Counted from the stretch's first letter, positions 9,701 to 16,712 are shown. The stretch is 64,000 nucleotides of DNA from Okeania sp. SIO2C9 (GCF_010672455.1 NZ_JAAHGO010000030.1:36506-100505), one strand, 5' to 3'. The notes: generated from the letters alone by a model not told the origin. Made by a program: numbers and translations.

Positions 9701-11750
9701 CGGTAAAACCATGGCTACTGCTAGTTGGGACAATACCGCCCGCCTCTGGGATGCCGATACTGGCAAAGAATTAGCTACTCTCAACCACAAGTCCAGGGTA
9801 AATGCAGTAGCATTTAGCTCCGACGGTAAAACCATTGCTACAGGAAGTTCTGACAATACCGCCCGCCTCTGGGATGCTGAGACTGGCAAAGAATTAGCTA
9901 CTCTCAACCACAAGTCCAGGGTAAATGCAGTAGCATTTAGCTCCGACGGTAAAATCATTGCTACTGCTAGTTGGGACAATACCGCCCGCCTCTGGGATGC
10001 TGAGACTGGCAATGAATTAGCTACTCTTAACCACGAGGGTGCGGTAATAGCAGTAGCATTTAGCTCCGACGGTAAAACCATTGCTACTGCAAGTGATGAC
10101 AATACCGCCCGCCTCTGGGATGCTGAGACTGGCAAAGAATTAGCTACTCTCAACCACGAGGGTTTGGTAATAGCAGTAGCTTTTAGCTCCGACGGTAAAA
10201 CCATTGCTACTGCTAGTTTTGACAAAACCGCCCGCCTCTGGGATGCTTCTACTGGCAAAGAATTAGCTACTCTCAACCACGAGGACTGGGTATTTGCAGT
10301 AGCATTTAGCTCCGATGGTAAAACCATTGCTACTGCAAGTGGTGACTATACCGCCCGCCTCTGGGATGCTACTACTGGCAATGTATTAGCTACTCTCAAC
10401 CACGAGGGTGCGGTAATAGCAGTAGCTTTTAGCTCCGACGGTAAAACCATGGCTACTGCAAGTCATGACAAAACCTCCCGCCTCTGGGATGCTTCTACTG
10501 GCAATGAATTAGCTACTCTCAACCACGAGGGTTTGGTAATAGCAGTAGCTTTTAGCTCCGACGGTAAAACCATTGCTACTGCTAGTTTTGACAAAACCGC
10601 CCGCCTCTGGGATGCTGATACTGGCAATAAATTAGCTACTCTCAACCACGAGGGCAAGGTATGGGAAGTAGCATTTAGCTCCGACGCTAAAACCATTGCT
10701 ACAGGAAGTTCTGACAAAACCGCCCGCCTCTGGGATGCTGATACTGGCAATAAATTAGCTACTCTCAACCACGAGGGCAGGGTATCGGAAGTAGCATTTA
10801 GCTCCGACGGTAAAACCATTGCTACTGCTAGTTGGGACAAAACCGCCCGCCTCTGGGATGCTGATACTGGCAATGAATTAGCTACTCTCAACCACGAGGG
10901 TTTGGTAAATGCAGTAGCATTTAGCTCCGACGGTAAAACCATTGCTACTGCAAGTGATGACAAAACCGCCCGCCTCTGGGATGCTTCTACTGGCAATGAA
11001 TTAGCTACTCTCAACCACGAGGGCAGGGTATCGGAAGTAGCATTTAGCTCCGACGGTAAAACCATTGCTACTGCTAGTTGGGACAAAACCGCCCGCCTCT
11101 GGAATGCTGAGACTGGCAAAGAATTAGTTACTCTCAACCACGAGGGTGAGGTAAGAGCAGTAGCATTTAGCTCCGACGGTAAAACCATTGCTACAGGAAG
11201 TTTTGACAAAACCGCCCGCCTCTGGGATGCTTCTACTGGCAAAGAATTAGCTACTCTCAACCACGAGGGTGAGGTAAGAGCAGTAGCATTTAGCTCCGAC
11301 GGTAAAACCATTGCTACTGCTAGTGCTGACAAAACCGCCCGCCTCTGGAATGCTGAGACTGGCAAAGAATTAGTTACTCTCAACCACGAGGGTGAGGTAA
11401 GAGCAGTAGCATTTAGCTCCGACGGTAAAACCATTGCTACAGGAAGTTTTGACAAAACCGCCCGCCTCTGGGATGCTTCTACTGGCAAAGAATTAGCTAC
11501 TCTCAACCACGAGGACACGGTATGGGCAGTAGCATTTAGCTCCGACGGCAAAACCATTGCTTCAGCAAGTGCTGACAAAACTGCCCGCCTCCATCAGATA
11601 ATGACAGAAGATTTAATGACAGAAGCTTGTCGCCGCCTCAGTCGGAATTTAACAGCAGAGGAGTGGCAGCGCTATATGAATAGTGGGTTGGATAAATATG
11701 AGAGAACTTGCGAAAATCTTCCCGTTCATCCTAGTGTAATTAAGAAGTGA
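6708..11750 (+). CDS. Caspase-like protease / STAND NTPase / WD40 sensor protein
   Basis: 1680 residues. The N-terminal caspase (C14) domain, about 1-250, has the His motif FFAGHGY (H101) and Cys motif LDCCFSGEF (C153). A STAND-type P-loop NTPase follows, with Walker A GASGSGKSS (about 305-313) and Walker B-like VIIVIDQFEE (about 519-528). Residues about 860-960 are charged helix plus a hydrophobic stretch (ILGVSLLFMSGLFAYSW) that may be a membrane segment. Sixteen WD40 repeats of exactly 41 residues (123 bp) fill the rest, followed by a tail (LMTEACRRLSRNLTAEEW) usual in cyanobacterial WD40-STAND proteins. By family logic, ligand binding at the propellers triggers NTPase-driven oligomerisation and protease activation, as in NLR-type immunity or cell death; this role is inferred. 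Between Walker A and B lies a 130-residue low-complexity insert (about 360-490) built from an in-frame dispersed repeat. Confidence 0.9.
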   Translation: MNREALVVGINSYPFLKKKKLGDLNLKAPVKDAEAIAEMLEKYGKFHVQRLPKTYNQEGKPRFLPKGLVKINDLEKKIINLFNPPSKNEIPDVALLFFAGHGYLKETGGIQEGFLVTSDAQLKNEKYGISLNWLKELLKNSPVPTQIVWLDCCFSGEFLNFQEADPGTGKKVSRCFITAARSFETSVEQIDGEQGVFTARLLKGLNPENSVDGWVTNYILADSIKKNMVDTAQAPVFHNSGDAIILTTNTETEPLDESWKNTPPYRALSYFTEQEKDAVFFHGRTRLTDELIDRVRTNNFIAVLGASGSGKSSLLRAGLLYQLKRGQKISGSDRWQYIKPFTPTATPLENLENAIIANIYDPPKSPLERGTLKASPLEKATAEDFEDSTRKQERVGEIEDSPLTKGEIQSSPLKNGEIQSSPLKKGGWGGSKTVPQRYNQERVGDFEDSTLKQERVGEIEESPLTKGEIENSPLKKGGWGGSKTVPHKLKNPDHIEAEKPENLTEKLIEFIQSVEAERVIIVIDQFEESFTLCETHEKRQEFFNCFLSVLANETIQKKLCLILGMRADFLDQCSKYPGLATQIKEHQLLVTPLEKDEIEEAIKKPAELVGMGVEPGLVAQMTQDFLRNPGSLPLLQYTLDVLWKSANQGEEKSKYLTLTTYRKLGGIKGTLTKRANQVFESLSKEEKSVAKRIFLELVQPGEQQINSGKITDTRRRVILEYLPNEQHSLELLLEVSDKLADQNNRLITKDKSEKGTLLDVIHEELIRSWEKLRNWVEEYQEALPLERKIEADAAEWKKHDKQDDWLWREGQLIKAEEYVTKYGNMGLLNGFAYEFVRASQELRKRWEVEEKERKKREFEQEQKARRLAQRRNQILGVSLLFMSGLFAYSWIQQRIAKHNSEVSLTSKMAGKAEIIRNNNLYDTSVLLGLQSMEKVQKFKQWRESGWRKVFKTFLDGQFLDIPQNEADGAIRNGLTKLPDHLHTLNHKSRVNAVAFSSDGKTMATASWDNTARLWDADTGKELATLNHKSRVNAVAFSSDGKTIATGSSDNTARLWDAETGKELATLNHKSRVNAVAFSSDGKIIATASWDNTARLWDAETGNELATLNHEGAVIAVAFSSDGKTIATASDDNTARLWDAETGKELATLNHEGLVIAVAFSSDGKTIATASFDKTARLWDASTGKELATLNHEDWVFAVAFSSDGKTIATASGDYTARLWDATTGNVLATLNHEGAVIAVAFSSDGKTMATASHDKTSRLWDASTGNELATLNHEGLVIAVAFSSDGKTIATASFDKTARLWDADTGNKLATLNHEGKVWEVAFSSDAKTIATGSSDKTARLWDADTGNKLATLNHEGRVSEVAFSSDGKTIATASWDKTARLWDADTGNELATLNHEGLVNAVAFSSDGKTIATASDDKTARLWDASTGNELATLNHEGRVSEVAFSSDGKTIATASWDKTARLWNAETGKELVTLNHEGEVRAVAFSSDGKTIATGSFDKTARLWDASTGKELATLNHEGEVRAVAFSSDGKTIATASADKTARLWNAETGKELVTLNHEGEVRAVAFSSDGKTIATGSFDKTARLWDASTGKELATLNHEDTVWAVAFSSDGKTIASASADKTARLHQIMTEDLMTEACRRLSRNLTAEEWQRYMNSGLDKYERTCENLPVHPSVIKK
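7785..8177 (+). repeat. Repeat-derived in-frame insert in the STAND domain
   Basis: This coding segment consists of repeated CCCCCTTA/AAAGGGGG-type palindromes and spacers. They are translated as recurring SPLxKG and SPLKKGGWGGSKTVP units, with two SPLKKGGWGGSKTVP blocks and several shorter ones. It interrupts the NTPase between the P-loop and Walker B yet keeps the reading frame. The same type of palindrome is found in frame in the large exoprotein gene near 34645-34670. Confidence 0.8.
9646..11617 (+). repeat. 16 tandem 123-bp units encoding WD40 blades
   Basis: Sixteen consecutive 41-residue units share LATLNHEG.V..VAFSSDGKT and then IATAS.DKTARLWDA.TG.E. Most units differ at only a few residues, mainly the one after HEG, the two after the following V, and the residue before D in AS.D. 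Nucleotide identity between units is very high, indicating recent unequal exchange. Sixteen blades do not divide into 7-bladed propellers, leaving two extra. Confidence 0.92.
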
Positions 11751-12298
11751 AAAATCTAGCAAAAATAGAGGAAAAACAGAAACAAAAGAAGGCAATTTAT
11801 ATCTTTAAATGTGCCAAAAAATTAAGCTTGTAGTAGTGCTTCAAGCCAAAAAATAGAGGGGGCTAAAGCCCTACTACGAACTCAATTTTCGACTTTTTAA
11901 ATTTTGTTTCTCTCCGAAAAATAGAGGGGGCTAAAGCCCTACTACGAACACAATGCTCGACTTTTAAATTTTGTTTCTCTCCGAAAAATAGAGGGGGCTA
12001 AAGCCCTACTACGAACTCAATGCTCGACTTTTACAATTTTGTTTTACTCCGAAAAATAGAGGGGGCTAAAGCCCTACTACGAACTCAATTTTCGACTTTT
12101 TAAATTTTGTTTCTCTCCGAAAAATAGAGGGGCTAAAGCCCTACTACGAACTCAATTTTCGACTTTTTAAATTTTGTTTCTCTCCGAAAAATAGAGGGGG
12201 CTAAAGCCCTACTACGAACACAATGCTCGACTTTTTAAATTTTGTTTCTCTCTGAAAAATAGAGGGGGATAAAGCCCTACTACGAACTCAACTACGAG
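11751..12298 (+). repeat. REP array: seven 67-68-bp units
   Basis: Seven tandem units carry the hairpin core GGGGCTAAAGCCC followed by TACTACGAA, with cores starting near 11860, 11928, 11995, 12063, 12130, 12198 and 12266 (the last reads GGATAAAGCCC). A degenerate inverted copy (TGTAGTAGTGCTTCAAGCC) is at 11829-11847. Read on the other strand, each core is GTAGTAGGGCTTTAGCCC, that is, a GTAG tetranucleotide just 5' of a hairpin, the hallmark of REP sequences. The array ends at the stop codon of the RAYT gene. Confidence 0.85.
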
Positions 12299-12892
12299 CT
12301 AAATACTATCCCATCCTTTCCCATAATCTCTCAATGGATACTCTACCCAACAACTTCTTAACCAATCTCTTCCCTCATATTTTAAATACCAATGAACGCT
12401 ACTTTCCTGCCAATCATAAGGAGAGTTGACATAACCATGTTTGACAGGATTATAGTGAATATAATTTATTGTTGCATAATAATGATTTTCCGAACGAATT
12501 CCTCGGTCAGAATAAGAATGCCAAACTTTGCCAGTCAAGTTATCTTCTAAATTCCACTGACGAGCTAATTTACCATGAATTAATCTCAGAGTTTTAGTTA
12601 CTTTTTTAAAGTCAACATTTTTAACTAATAAATGATAATGATTTGGTAAAACTACCCAAGCTAAAATTGTAATATCAATATCGATAAAATTTTCCCAAAG
12701 TAAATTTAAAATTTGTTGACGGCGAGGTTCAGAATTTAAACGGCACTTATGTTCAAAACAAGTTGCTGTTAATAAATAAAATTCATAATTGGTCAAATGA
12801 TGAGGAGGTGAATGAGGAGGATAACCATTAGCCAATCTTTGCCGAACTATTTCCGCTTTCTGTTGAGCTGTAAGTTTACGATATTCGTACAT
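12299..12892 (-). CDS. REP-associated tyrosine transposase (RAYT), IS200-like
   Basis: 197 residues. The Y1 transposase HUH-type motif is in VLPNHYHLLVK (H85-Y-H87). The catalytic tyrosine region is NYIHYNPVKHGYV (Y144 or Y147), the typical RAYT form (YIHLNPVxAGLV). RAYTs are domesticated single-strand transposases that bind and cleave GTAG-preceded REP hairpins and spread them. This gene lies between REP copies in opposite orientation on its two sides (11828-12293 and 12905-13100), a complete REPtron arrangement. The frame is intact and both motifs are present, so it may be active. The start ATG at 12892 lies 12 bp from the first upstream REP. Confidence 0.87.
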   Translation of the reverse strand: MYEYRKLTAQQKAEIVRQRLANGYPPHSPPHHLTNYEFYLLTATCFEHKCRLNSEPRRQQILNLLWENFIDIDITILAWVVLPNHYHLLVKNVDFKKVTKTLRLIHGKLARQWNLEDNLTGKVWHSYSDRGIRSENHYYATINYIHYNPVKHGYVNSPYDWQESSVHWYLKYEGRDWLRSCWVEYPLRDYGKGWDSI

Positions 12893-12904
12893 TTCACTTA
12901 TTCG

Positions 12905-13100
12905 TTCGTAGTAGGGCTTCAGCCCGAAAAACAGAGAACTGAAGCTTACCCTTTATTTTTCATGTTTCTATATTATCACGATATAGTTCGTAGTAGGGCT
13001 TCAGCCCGAAAAACAGAGAACTGAAGCTTACCCTTTATTTTTCATGTTTCTATATTATCACGATATAGTTCGTAGTAGGGCTTCAGCCCGAAAAACAGAA
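12905..13100 (+). repeat. REP array upstream of the RAYT gene: 82-bp units
   Basis: TTCGTAGTAGGGCTTCAGCC starts at 12905, 12987 and 13069. The first two units are 82 bp and identical as far as I can read, and the third is truncated. Orientation is opposite to the array on the other side of the transposase gene. The non-REP part of the unit (CTTACCCTTTATTTTTCATG) resembles sequence upstream of the intact RHH-like gene (about 15595-15616), so the unit seems to have captured promoter DNA of that gene's duplicate. Confidence 0.8.
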
Positions 13101-13281
13101 TTAGTCAGAAATCAAAAAGGCCAAGTAATGACCGTATTGGGTGAAGGTGAAAAGCCAAAAGCTGAAAAGCCTTTATCTGTAAAAGTTACACAGGATATTG
13201 ATGAGTATTTGCGATCGCTATAGAAGTCAGTGGTTAGAGGAAGCAATAACAGAAAAGGCTGGAAAAGAAATGCAGGAATAA
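13101..13281 (+). pseudogene. Broken copy of the RHH-like gene at 15765
   Basis: From TTAGTCAGAAAT onward the sequence is a close duplicate of 15773-15971 and reads LVRNQKGQVMTVLGEGEKPK and on. Two lesions are visible. The first two to three codons and promoter have been replaced by REP sequence. Where the intact gene has CGATCGCTCCCTAATAG, this copy has CGATCGCTATAG, a net 5-nt loss that creates an immediate stop. Beyond it the alignment continues to the TAA at 13279-13281. From 13282 to 13427 I see no gene. Confidence 0.85.
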
Positions 13282-13679
13282 AGGCTGAAGGGATAAGTCT
13301 GGTTTATTTTTTTCCATCAAGTTATGGTATGTTATTCATCAACCTGACTTGTTTTCTACTTGAACTAATATAGTTTATAGTTGTGATAAAACTCAGGTAA
13401 TCATAATCACCAAAGGTAGAATTTTTAATGGCAGAGACAAAAATAAAAATAGACCTACCACCACCTTTTCCCGATCATACTCAATTACCAGATGAAGACG
13501 ACACCTTTGTGAAAAATTTCCAGGAACATCCCCAAAGCATCCTTTTAACTGATTCCATCGCACCAATTTTACAACAACGACACCCAGATGGAAATTATGT
13601 GATCGGGCAAGATAGTGGTATCTATTGGCGAGAAACAGAACCCCCCGAAAGAGGAGCAGAAGCACCAGATTGGTTTTAC

Positions 13680-13915
13680 CGAAAAATTGGGTTTAAAGCC
13701 TCGCCCTTGTAGGGCGACTTTTTATTTCATTTGCAAGTGAATTGGATATATGCTAAACTGTTATTAGTTGCCGGGGGGCACTCGGAAACTCTAAACGGAC
13801 GTGGAGGGAAGCATCAGACTACCGCCAAGGAAGCAGCACCCTGTGAAGCGTCAACCCGCCGAAGAGCTACGGCTCAGTAGGAATCCCCGCGCCTTTAGGC
13901 CGGGGAGGATGTCAA
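13680..13915 (+). mobile_element. Miniature IS200/IS605-family element with TnpB tail
   Basis: 236 bp, inserted directly 3' of TTAC (13676-13679) and ending in TCAA (13912-13915) with no target duplication. These are the cleavage sites known for IS608-type elements. The left end has a hairpin TCGCCC-TTGTA-GGGCGA (13701-13717). The right end has a GC-rich hairpin TCCCCG...CGGGGA (13884-13906). Before the right hairpin a short frame reads LVAGGHSETLNGRGGKHQTT and ends at TAG 13878-13880, resembling the C-terminus of a TnpB protein. tnpA and nearly all of tnpB are missing, so movement would need enzymes supplied in trans. Confidence 0.85.
13765..13915 (+). ncRNA. Possible relic omega-RNA scaffold of a TnpB system
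   Basis: In IS200/IS605 elements, the 3' end of tnpB and the right end are transcribed as the TnpB guide RNA (omega RNA), whose guide is the flanking DNA just beyond the element. This element keeps exactly that 3' part, including the terminal hairpin. A guide here would start at 13916 (ATTCCCAATGTACC). The target-adjacent motif would be TTAC, so the sequence recognised would be the element-free Uma2 allele. No transcription evidence exists, and the 5' boundary is a guess. Confidence 0.4.
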
Positions 13916-14555
13916 ATTCCCAATGTACCACCACTATTAAACGGTGAAATTCGTTGTTTCTATTGTCTGTGGCTAGAATATATAGCACCTTTAATTGCTC
14001 TAGAATTTGCCAGTAGAGACGGAACAGAAGAATTAGACAAAACACTTTTGTCAGTTTCCGAAGATGGTGAAACAACAAAACCAGGAAAATTTTGGGTATA
14101 CGAGCAGATTATTAAAATAGATTACTACGGAATATATGTCATCAAAACTGGCAGTTTAGAAATGTATCATTTAGAGGATAAGTCTTATCGCCAGATGTCT
14201 CCGAATGAGCGGGGTCACTACTTTATTAGACCCCTGGGGATAGAATTGGGAAAATGGGAAGGTTACTATCAAAATCAAACTCTATCATGGTTACGGTGGT
14301 GGGACTCTGAAGGTAATTTATTGTTAACAGGAGCAGAAAGAGCAGAAGTAGAAAAAGCGCGTAGCGATCGCTTTGCCAATCAAGCAGAACAAGAACGCCA
14401 ACGGGCTGAACAAGCAGACCAACGTGCAGAACAGGAACGCCAAGCACGAAGAAATGCTATTCCTCAATTATTAGCAACGGGAATGAGTGTGGAACAAGTC
14501 GCACAAATTCTTAGTTTAACTGTTGAGGAAGTGAGGAAAATTTCTGATAGTTAAC

Positions 14556-14818
14556 TAATACAGCAGATTTCAAGTATATGAAGTACAGATATTAACAATT
14601 AAATCTTCTCAGAGCATCTTATATCATGTTCGGATAATTACTTATAATAAAATTTTTGTTTGTAGTTGGGCTTTAGCCCTTACAATACTTACTATTAGGG
14701 CTAAAGCCCTACTACGAGCCTAATTATAACTATTCTACCGTTAGCGTAGCTCCCCCGGAGGGGGAACATGATATTACCCGCTATGAGTGTACCTCAATAA
14801 TGTGGAATCTGCTGTATT
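14556..14818. mobile_element. Three-level nest of miniature repeats
   Basis: The outer element has inverted ends TAATACAGCAGATT (14556-14569) and AATCTGCTGTATTA (14805-14818). Inside it, ATATCATGTTCGG (14621) and GAACATGATATTA (14764-14776) delimit a middle element of the ATATCATGTCCGG family. Inside that sits a divergent REP pair (14659-14719) with cores GGGCTTTAGCCC and GGGCTAAAGCCC, plus a short dispersed repeat (TAGCGTAGCTCCCCCGGAG, 14745-14763). It lies between the Uma2 stop and the next gene's 3' end. Confidence 0.7.
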
Positions 14819-14837
14819 ATTTAGTCTATAAATTTTA

Positions 14838-15296
14838 TCAAGTTCCATTTGATTTCAACCACTCTTGATAACGGTGTTCATTACCGCCAAAAGATTCAAC
14901 TGAAACTTGACCTTCTCGTTCATAAACTAAAGATTTATATTCCTCAAGAGTCATTGGTTTTTTCTCACAATATGCAATAATAACCTCACGGAATAATGGC
15001 ATATTTTGCAAGTCTGGTTCATAACGTTCTACATGAGAAACTATCCATTCTGTAGGAATTGCCCTAGAAGAACGAAGAGTAGCACCAGAACCAGTAGAAT
15101 AGAGTCGCCGACCAATTTCTTGCTCATACTGTCTTTTTTCTACTGGTTGCCAATCATAACTAGCACGAATAAGACGGGTAGTTTCATCTTTTTCAATTAA
15201 CCCTCCTGAATGTCGAACCCATTGCTCGCCTTGTTTTACCATGTAAATAATTAGAGTTGCTTGATCGTCTAATAATTGTTCAATATTTTCAGTCAT
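14838..15296 (-). CDS. Conserved-looking hypothetical protein
   Basis: About 152 residues from the ATG at 15296 (MTENIEQLLDDQATLIIYMV). An in-frame upstream ATG at 15356 would overlap the preceding gene more deeply and is less likely. The protein contains WVRHSGGLIEKDE, an arginine-rich middle and a C-terminal EWLKSNGT. No family is recognised. Its ATG lies in ATGACTGA, overlapping the stop codon of the upstream 67-residue gene by 8 nt, which points to a translationally coupled two-gene unit, possibly a toxin-antitoxin or other small interacting pair. Confidence 0.6.
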   Translation of the reverse strand: MTENIEQLLDDQATLIIYMVKQGEQWVRHSGGLIEKDETTRLIRASYDWQPVEKRQYEQEIGRRLYSTGSGATLRSSRAIPTEWIVSHVERYEPDLQNMPLFREVIIAYCEKKPMTLEEYKSLVYEREGQVSVESFGGNEHRYQEWLKSNGT

Positions 15297-15492
15297 TGTC
15301 TTTCTCTGTGTGGTCTGCAAATGATGTTTCTCCCTCAAAAATACATTCTGTATCAAGAATAGATTTACTATCGTCTTTCCTAGTTTCTAATAATTTCCAT
15401 TGATTTCTTTCTGCCATATTTTCACAATCTTCTTCTGAAACTGCCCAATGGCTAGATGTGTTGTTTTTATCACTATTATTCGGCTCTGACAT
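15289..15492 (-). CDS. Small acidic hypothetical protein coupled to the next gene
   Basis: 67 residues, very acidic and polar (MSEPNNSDKNNTSSHWAVSE), with a C-terminus ending HTEKDND. No family is recognised. The stop codon overlaps the start of the following 152-residue gene, so the two are probably made together. Size, charge and order (small acidic first) are compatible with an antitoxin or inhibitor, but nothing more specific is visible. Confidence 0.5.
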   Translation of the reverse strand: MSEPNNSDKNNTSSHWAVSEEDCENMAERNQWKLLETRKDDSKSILDTECIFEGETSFADHTEKDND

Positions 15493-15629
15493 TTGCTAAG
15501 ATTAGAGTGTATATTTTGTTTGTTACTTGGGCTGAAGCTATGACTTCAAAGCCCAAGTTTTTTTGTACTAAGTCCCTAGTTAACTTCCAGGGATGCTTAC
15601 TTTTTATTTTTCATGTTTGAATATTAGCA

Positions 15630-15740
15630 GATGTATACGTCTGTATATAGCTTTTGTTGATCAATATTACTGATGTATACGTCAGAATAGAAGAATAAAA
15701 AATTATGACCGATGTATACATAGTATAATAGTATAATAGA
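15630..15740 (+). promoter_or_regulatory. Three GATGTATACGTC operator-like sites and tandem TATAAT boxes
   Basis: The 12-mer GATGTATAC(G/A)T(C/A) with palindromic GTATAC core occurs at 15630-15641, 15672-15683 and 15711-15722, spaced 42 and 39 bp (about four helical turns). Two TATAAT boxes follow at 15724-15729 and 15732-15737, immediately before the RHH-like gene. Evenly phased palindromes at the promoter of a small DNA-binding protein suggest autorepression. No convincing -35 box is visible. Confidence 0.6.
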
Positions 15741-15764
15741 TGGAAAAATCATCAGCAAAAAATT

Positions 15765-15971
15765 ATGTCCAAGTTAGTCAGAAATAAAAAAGGCCAAATA
15801 ATGACCGTATTAGGTGAAGGTGAAAAGCCAAAAGCTGACAAACCTTTATCTGTAAGAGTTCCACAGGATATTGATCAGTATGTGCGATCGCTCCCTAATA
15901 GAAGTCAGTGGTTAGAGGAAGCTATAACAGAAAAGGCGAGAAAAGAAATGCACGAATATAGTAAGGAATAG
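15765..15971 (+). CDS. Ribbon-helix-helix-like small DNA-binding protein
   Basis: 68 residues. The segment PLSVRVPQDIDQYVRSLP then NRSQWLEEAITEKARKE fits a beta strand followed by two helices, as in CopG/Arc-type ribbon-helix-helix proteins. The basic N-terminus (SKLVRNKKGQIMTVLGEGE) is unusual for RHH proteins and suggests an extension. The gene sits behind three phased palindromes and has a decayed duplicate at 13101-13281. The likely role is a transcriptional autoregulator, perhaps an antitoxin relic without a partner, since no toxin gene follows. Confidence 0.65.
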   Translation: MSKLVRNKKGQIMTVLGEGEKPKADKPLSVRVPQDIDQYVRSLPNRSQWLEEAITEKARKEMHEYSKE

Positions 15972-16037
15972 TTTAACCATTAATAATTAATAGTGGGAAA
16001 AACATTTATCCAGATAATATTTTTCCTTATTTATAAA

Positions 16038-16712
16038 TTATTCCCGCAATACATAACCGACTCCTCGGACAGTTTGAATTAACCTTTTTTCTTCATTAGA
16101 TTCTAACTTCAAACGTAAGTAACGAATATAAACTTCAATAATATTTGAATCGCCCATAAAATCGTAACCCCAAACAGTTTCTAATATTCTATCTCTTGTC
16201 AAAACTTGTCGAGGATGAGCCATTAAATATTCCAATAAATCAAATTCTTTTGCTGTTAATTCAATTGCTCTATTATCCCGATAAACTTCCCTCGTACTTC
16301 TATTTAAACTCAGGTCTTCAAACATTAATAAATCGGGATTAGGTTCTTGAGTACGTCTGAGATGTGCCCTAACTCTAGCTAATAATTCTTCCACACTAAA
16401 AGGCTTTAATACATAATCATCCGCCCCTGCATCTAAACCAGCTACGCGATCGCTCACATCATCCTTAGCTGTTAATAGAATAATTGGTACTTTATCGCCA
16501 GTAGTTCGCAAACGACGACATAATTCTAACCCCGATAAACCAGGTAACATCCAGTCAAGAATTATCAAATCAGGCTTAATTTCTCGTGCCATTGTTATGC
16601 CAGCGAACCCATCATTAGCCACCGTTACTTGATAACCTTCATATTTAAGTTCTAGCTCGATAAATTGAGCTAGTTTTGCCTCATCTTCAACTACCAGAAT
16701 GTTAGATGACAT
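16038..16712 (-). CDS. OmpR-family response regulator
   Basis: 224 residues. The receiver domain (about 3-117) has the acidic pair VVEDE, phospho-acceptor D53 in LIILDWMLPG, and the conserved Thr/Lys in LLTAKD and LKPF. A winged-helix DNA-binding domain follows (LTAKEFDLLEYLMAHPRQVL, then VRGVGYVLRE). It is a full-length two-component transcription factor. No histidine kinase is adjacent, so its partner is encoded elsewhere. No promoter or target can be deduced from this window. Confidence 0.92.
   Translation of the reverse strand: MSSNILVVEDEAKLAQFIELELKYEGYQVTVANDGFAGITMAREIKPDLIILDWMLPGLSGLELCRRLRTTGDKVPIILLTAKDDVSDRVAGLDAGADDYVLKPFSVEELLARVRAHLRRTQEPNPDLLMFEDLSLNRSTREVYRDNRAIELTAKEFDLLEYLMAHPRQVLTRDRILETVWGYDFMGDSNIIEVYIRYLRLKLESNEEKRLIQTVRGVGYVLRE

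Larger units (their letters stand above)
13428..14554 (+). pseudogene. Uma2-family nuclease gene split by a 236-bp IS605-type element
   Basis: The 5' part (13428-13679, 84 codons) encodes the Uma2 N-terminus, ending APDWFY. The 3' part (13916-14554, 213 codons with stop) continues in frame as IPNVPPLLNGEIR, then YIAPLIALEF, KPGKFWVYEQ and a C-terminal charged coiled coil (QAEQERQRAEQADQRAEQ). DWFY-(I/V)PNVPP is the normal continuous sequence of this family. Removing exactly 13680-13915 restores a 296-residue open frame without any other lesion. Uma2/DUF820 proteins are PD-(D/E)xK-fold putative endonucleases abundant in cyanobacteria. As it stands the product truncates in the element (KASPL then stop). 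Insertion must be recent because both halves are otherwise intact. Confidence 0.88.

Noticed and set aside
9644..11578. Two long open frames on the minus strand (227 and 371 codons) across the WD40 region
   Set aside because: They are antisense shadows of the 123-bp units; periodic codons keep the opposite frame open. Their translation is the same repetitive peptide (PSELNATA...) with no domain.
11850..12293. REP array as a CRISPR
   Set aside because: There is no unique spacer between repeats; inter-core sequence is nearly constant, and the array borders a RAYT gene.
13680..13915. Full tnpB or tnpA gene in the IS605-type element
   Set aside because: Only about 45 C-terminal codons remain and no catalytic residues; it is non-autonomous.
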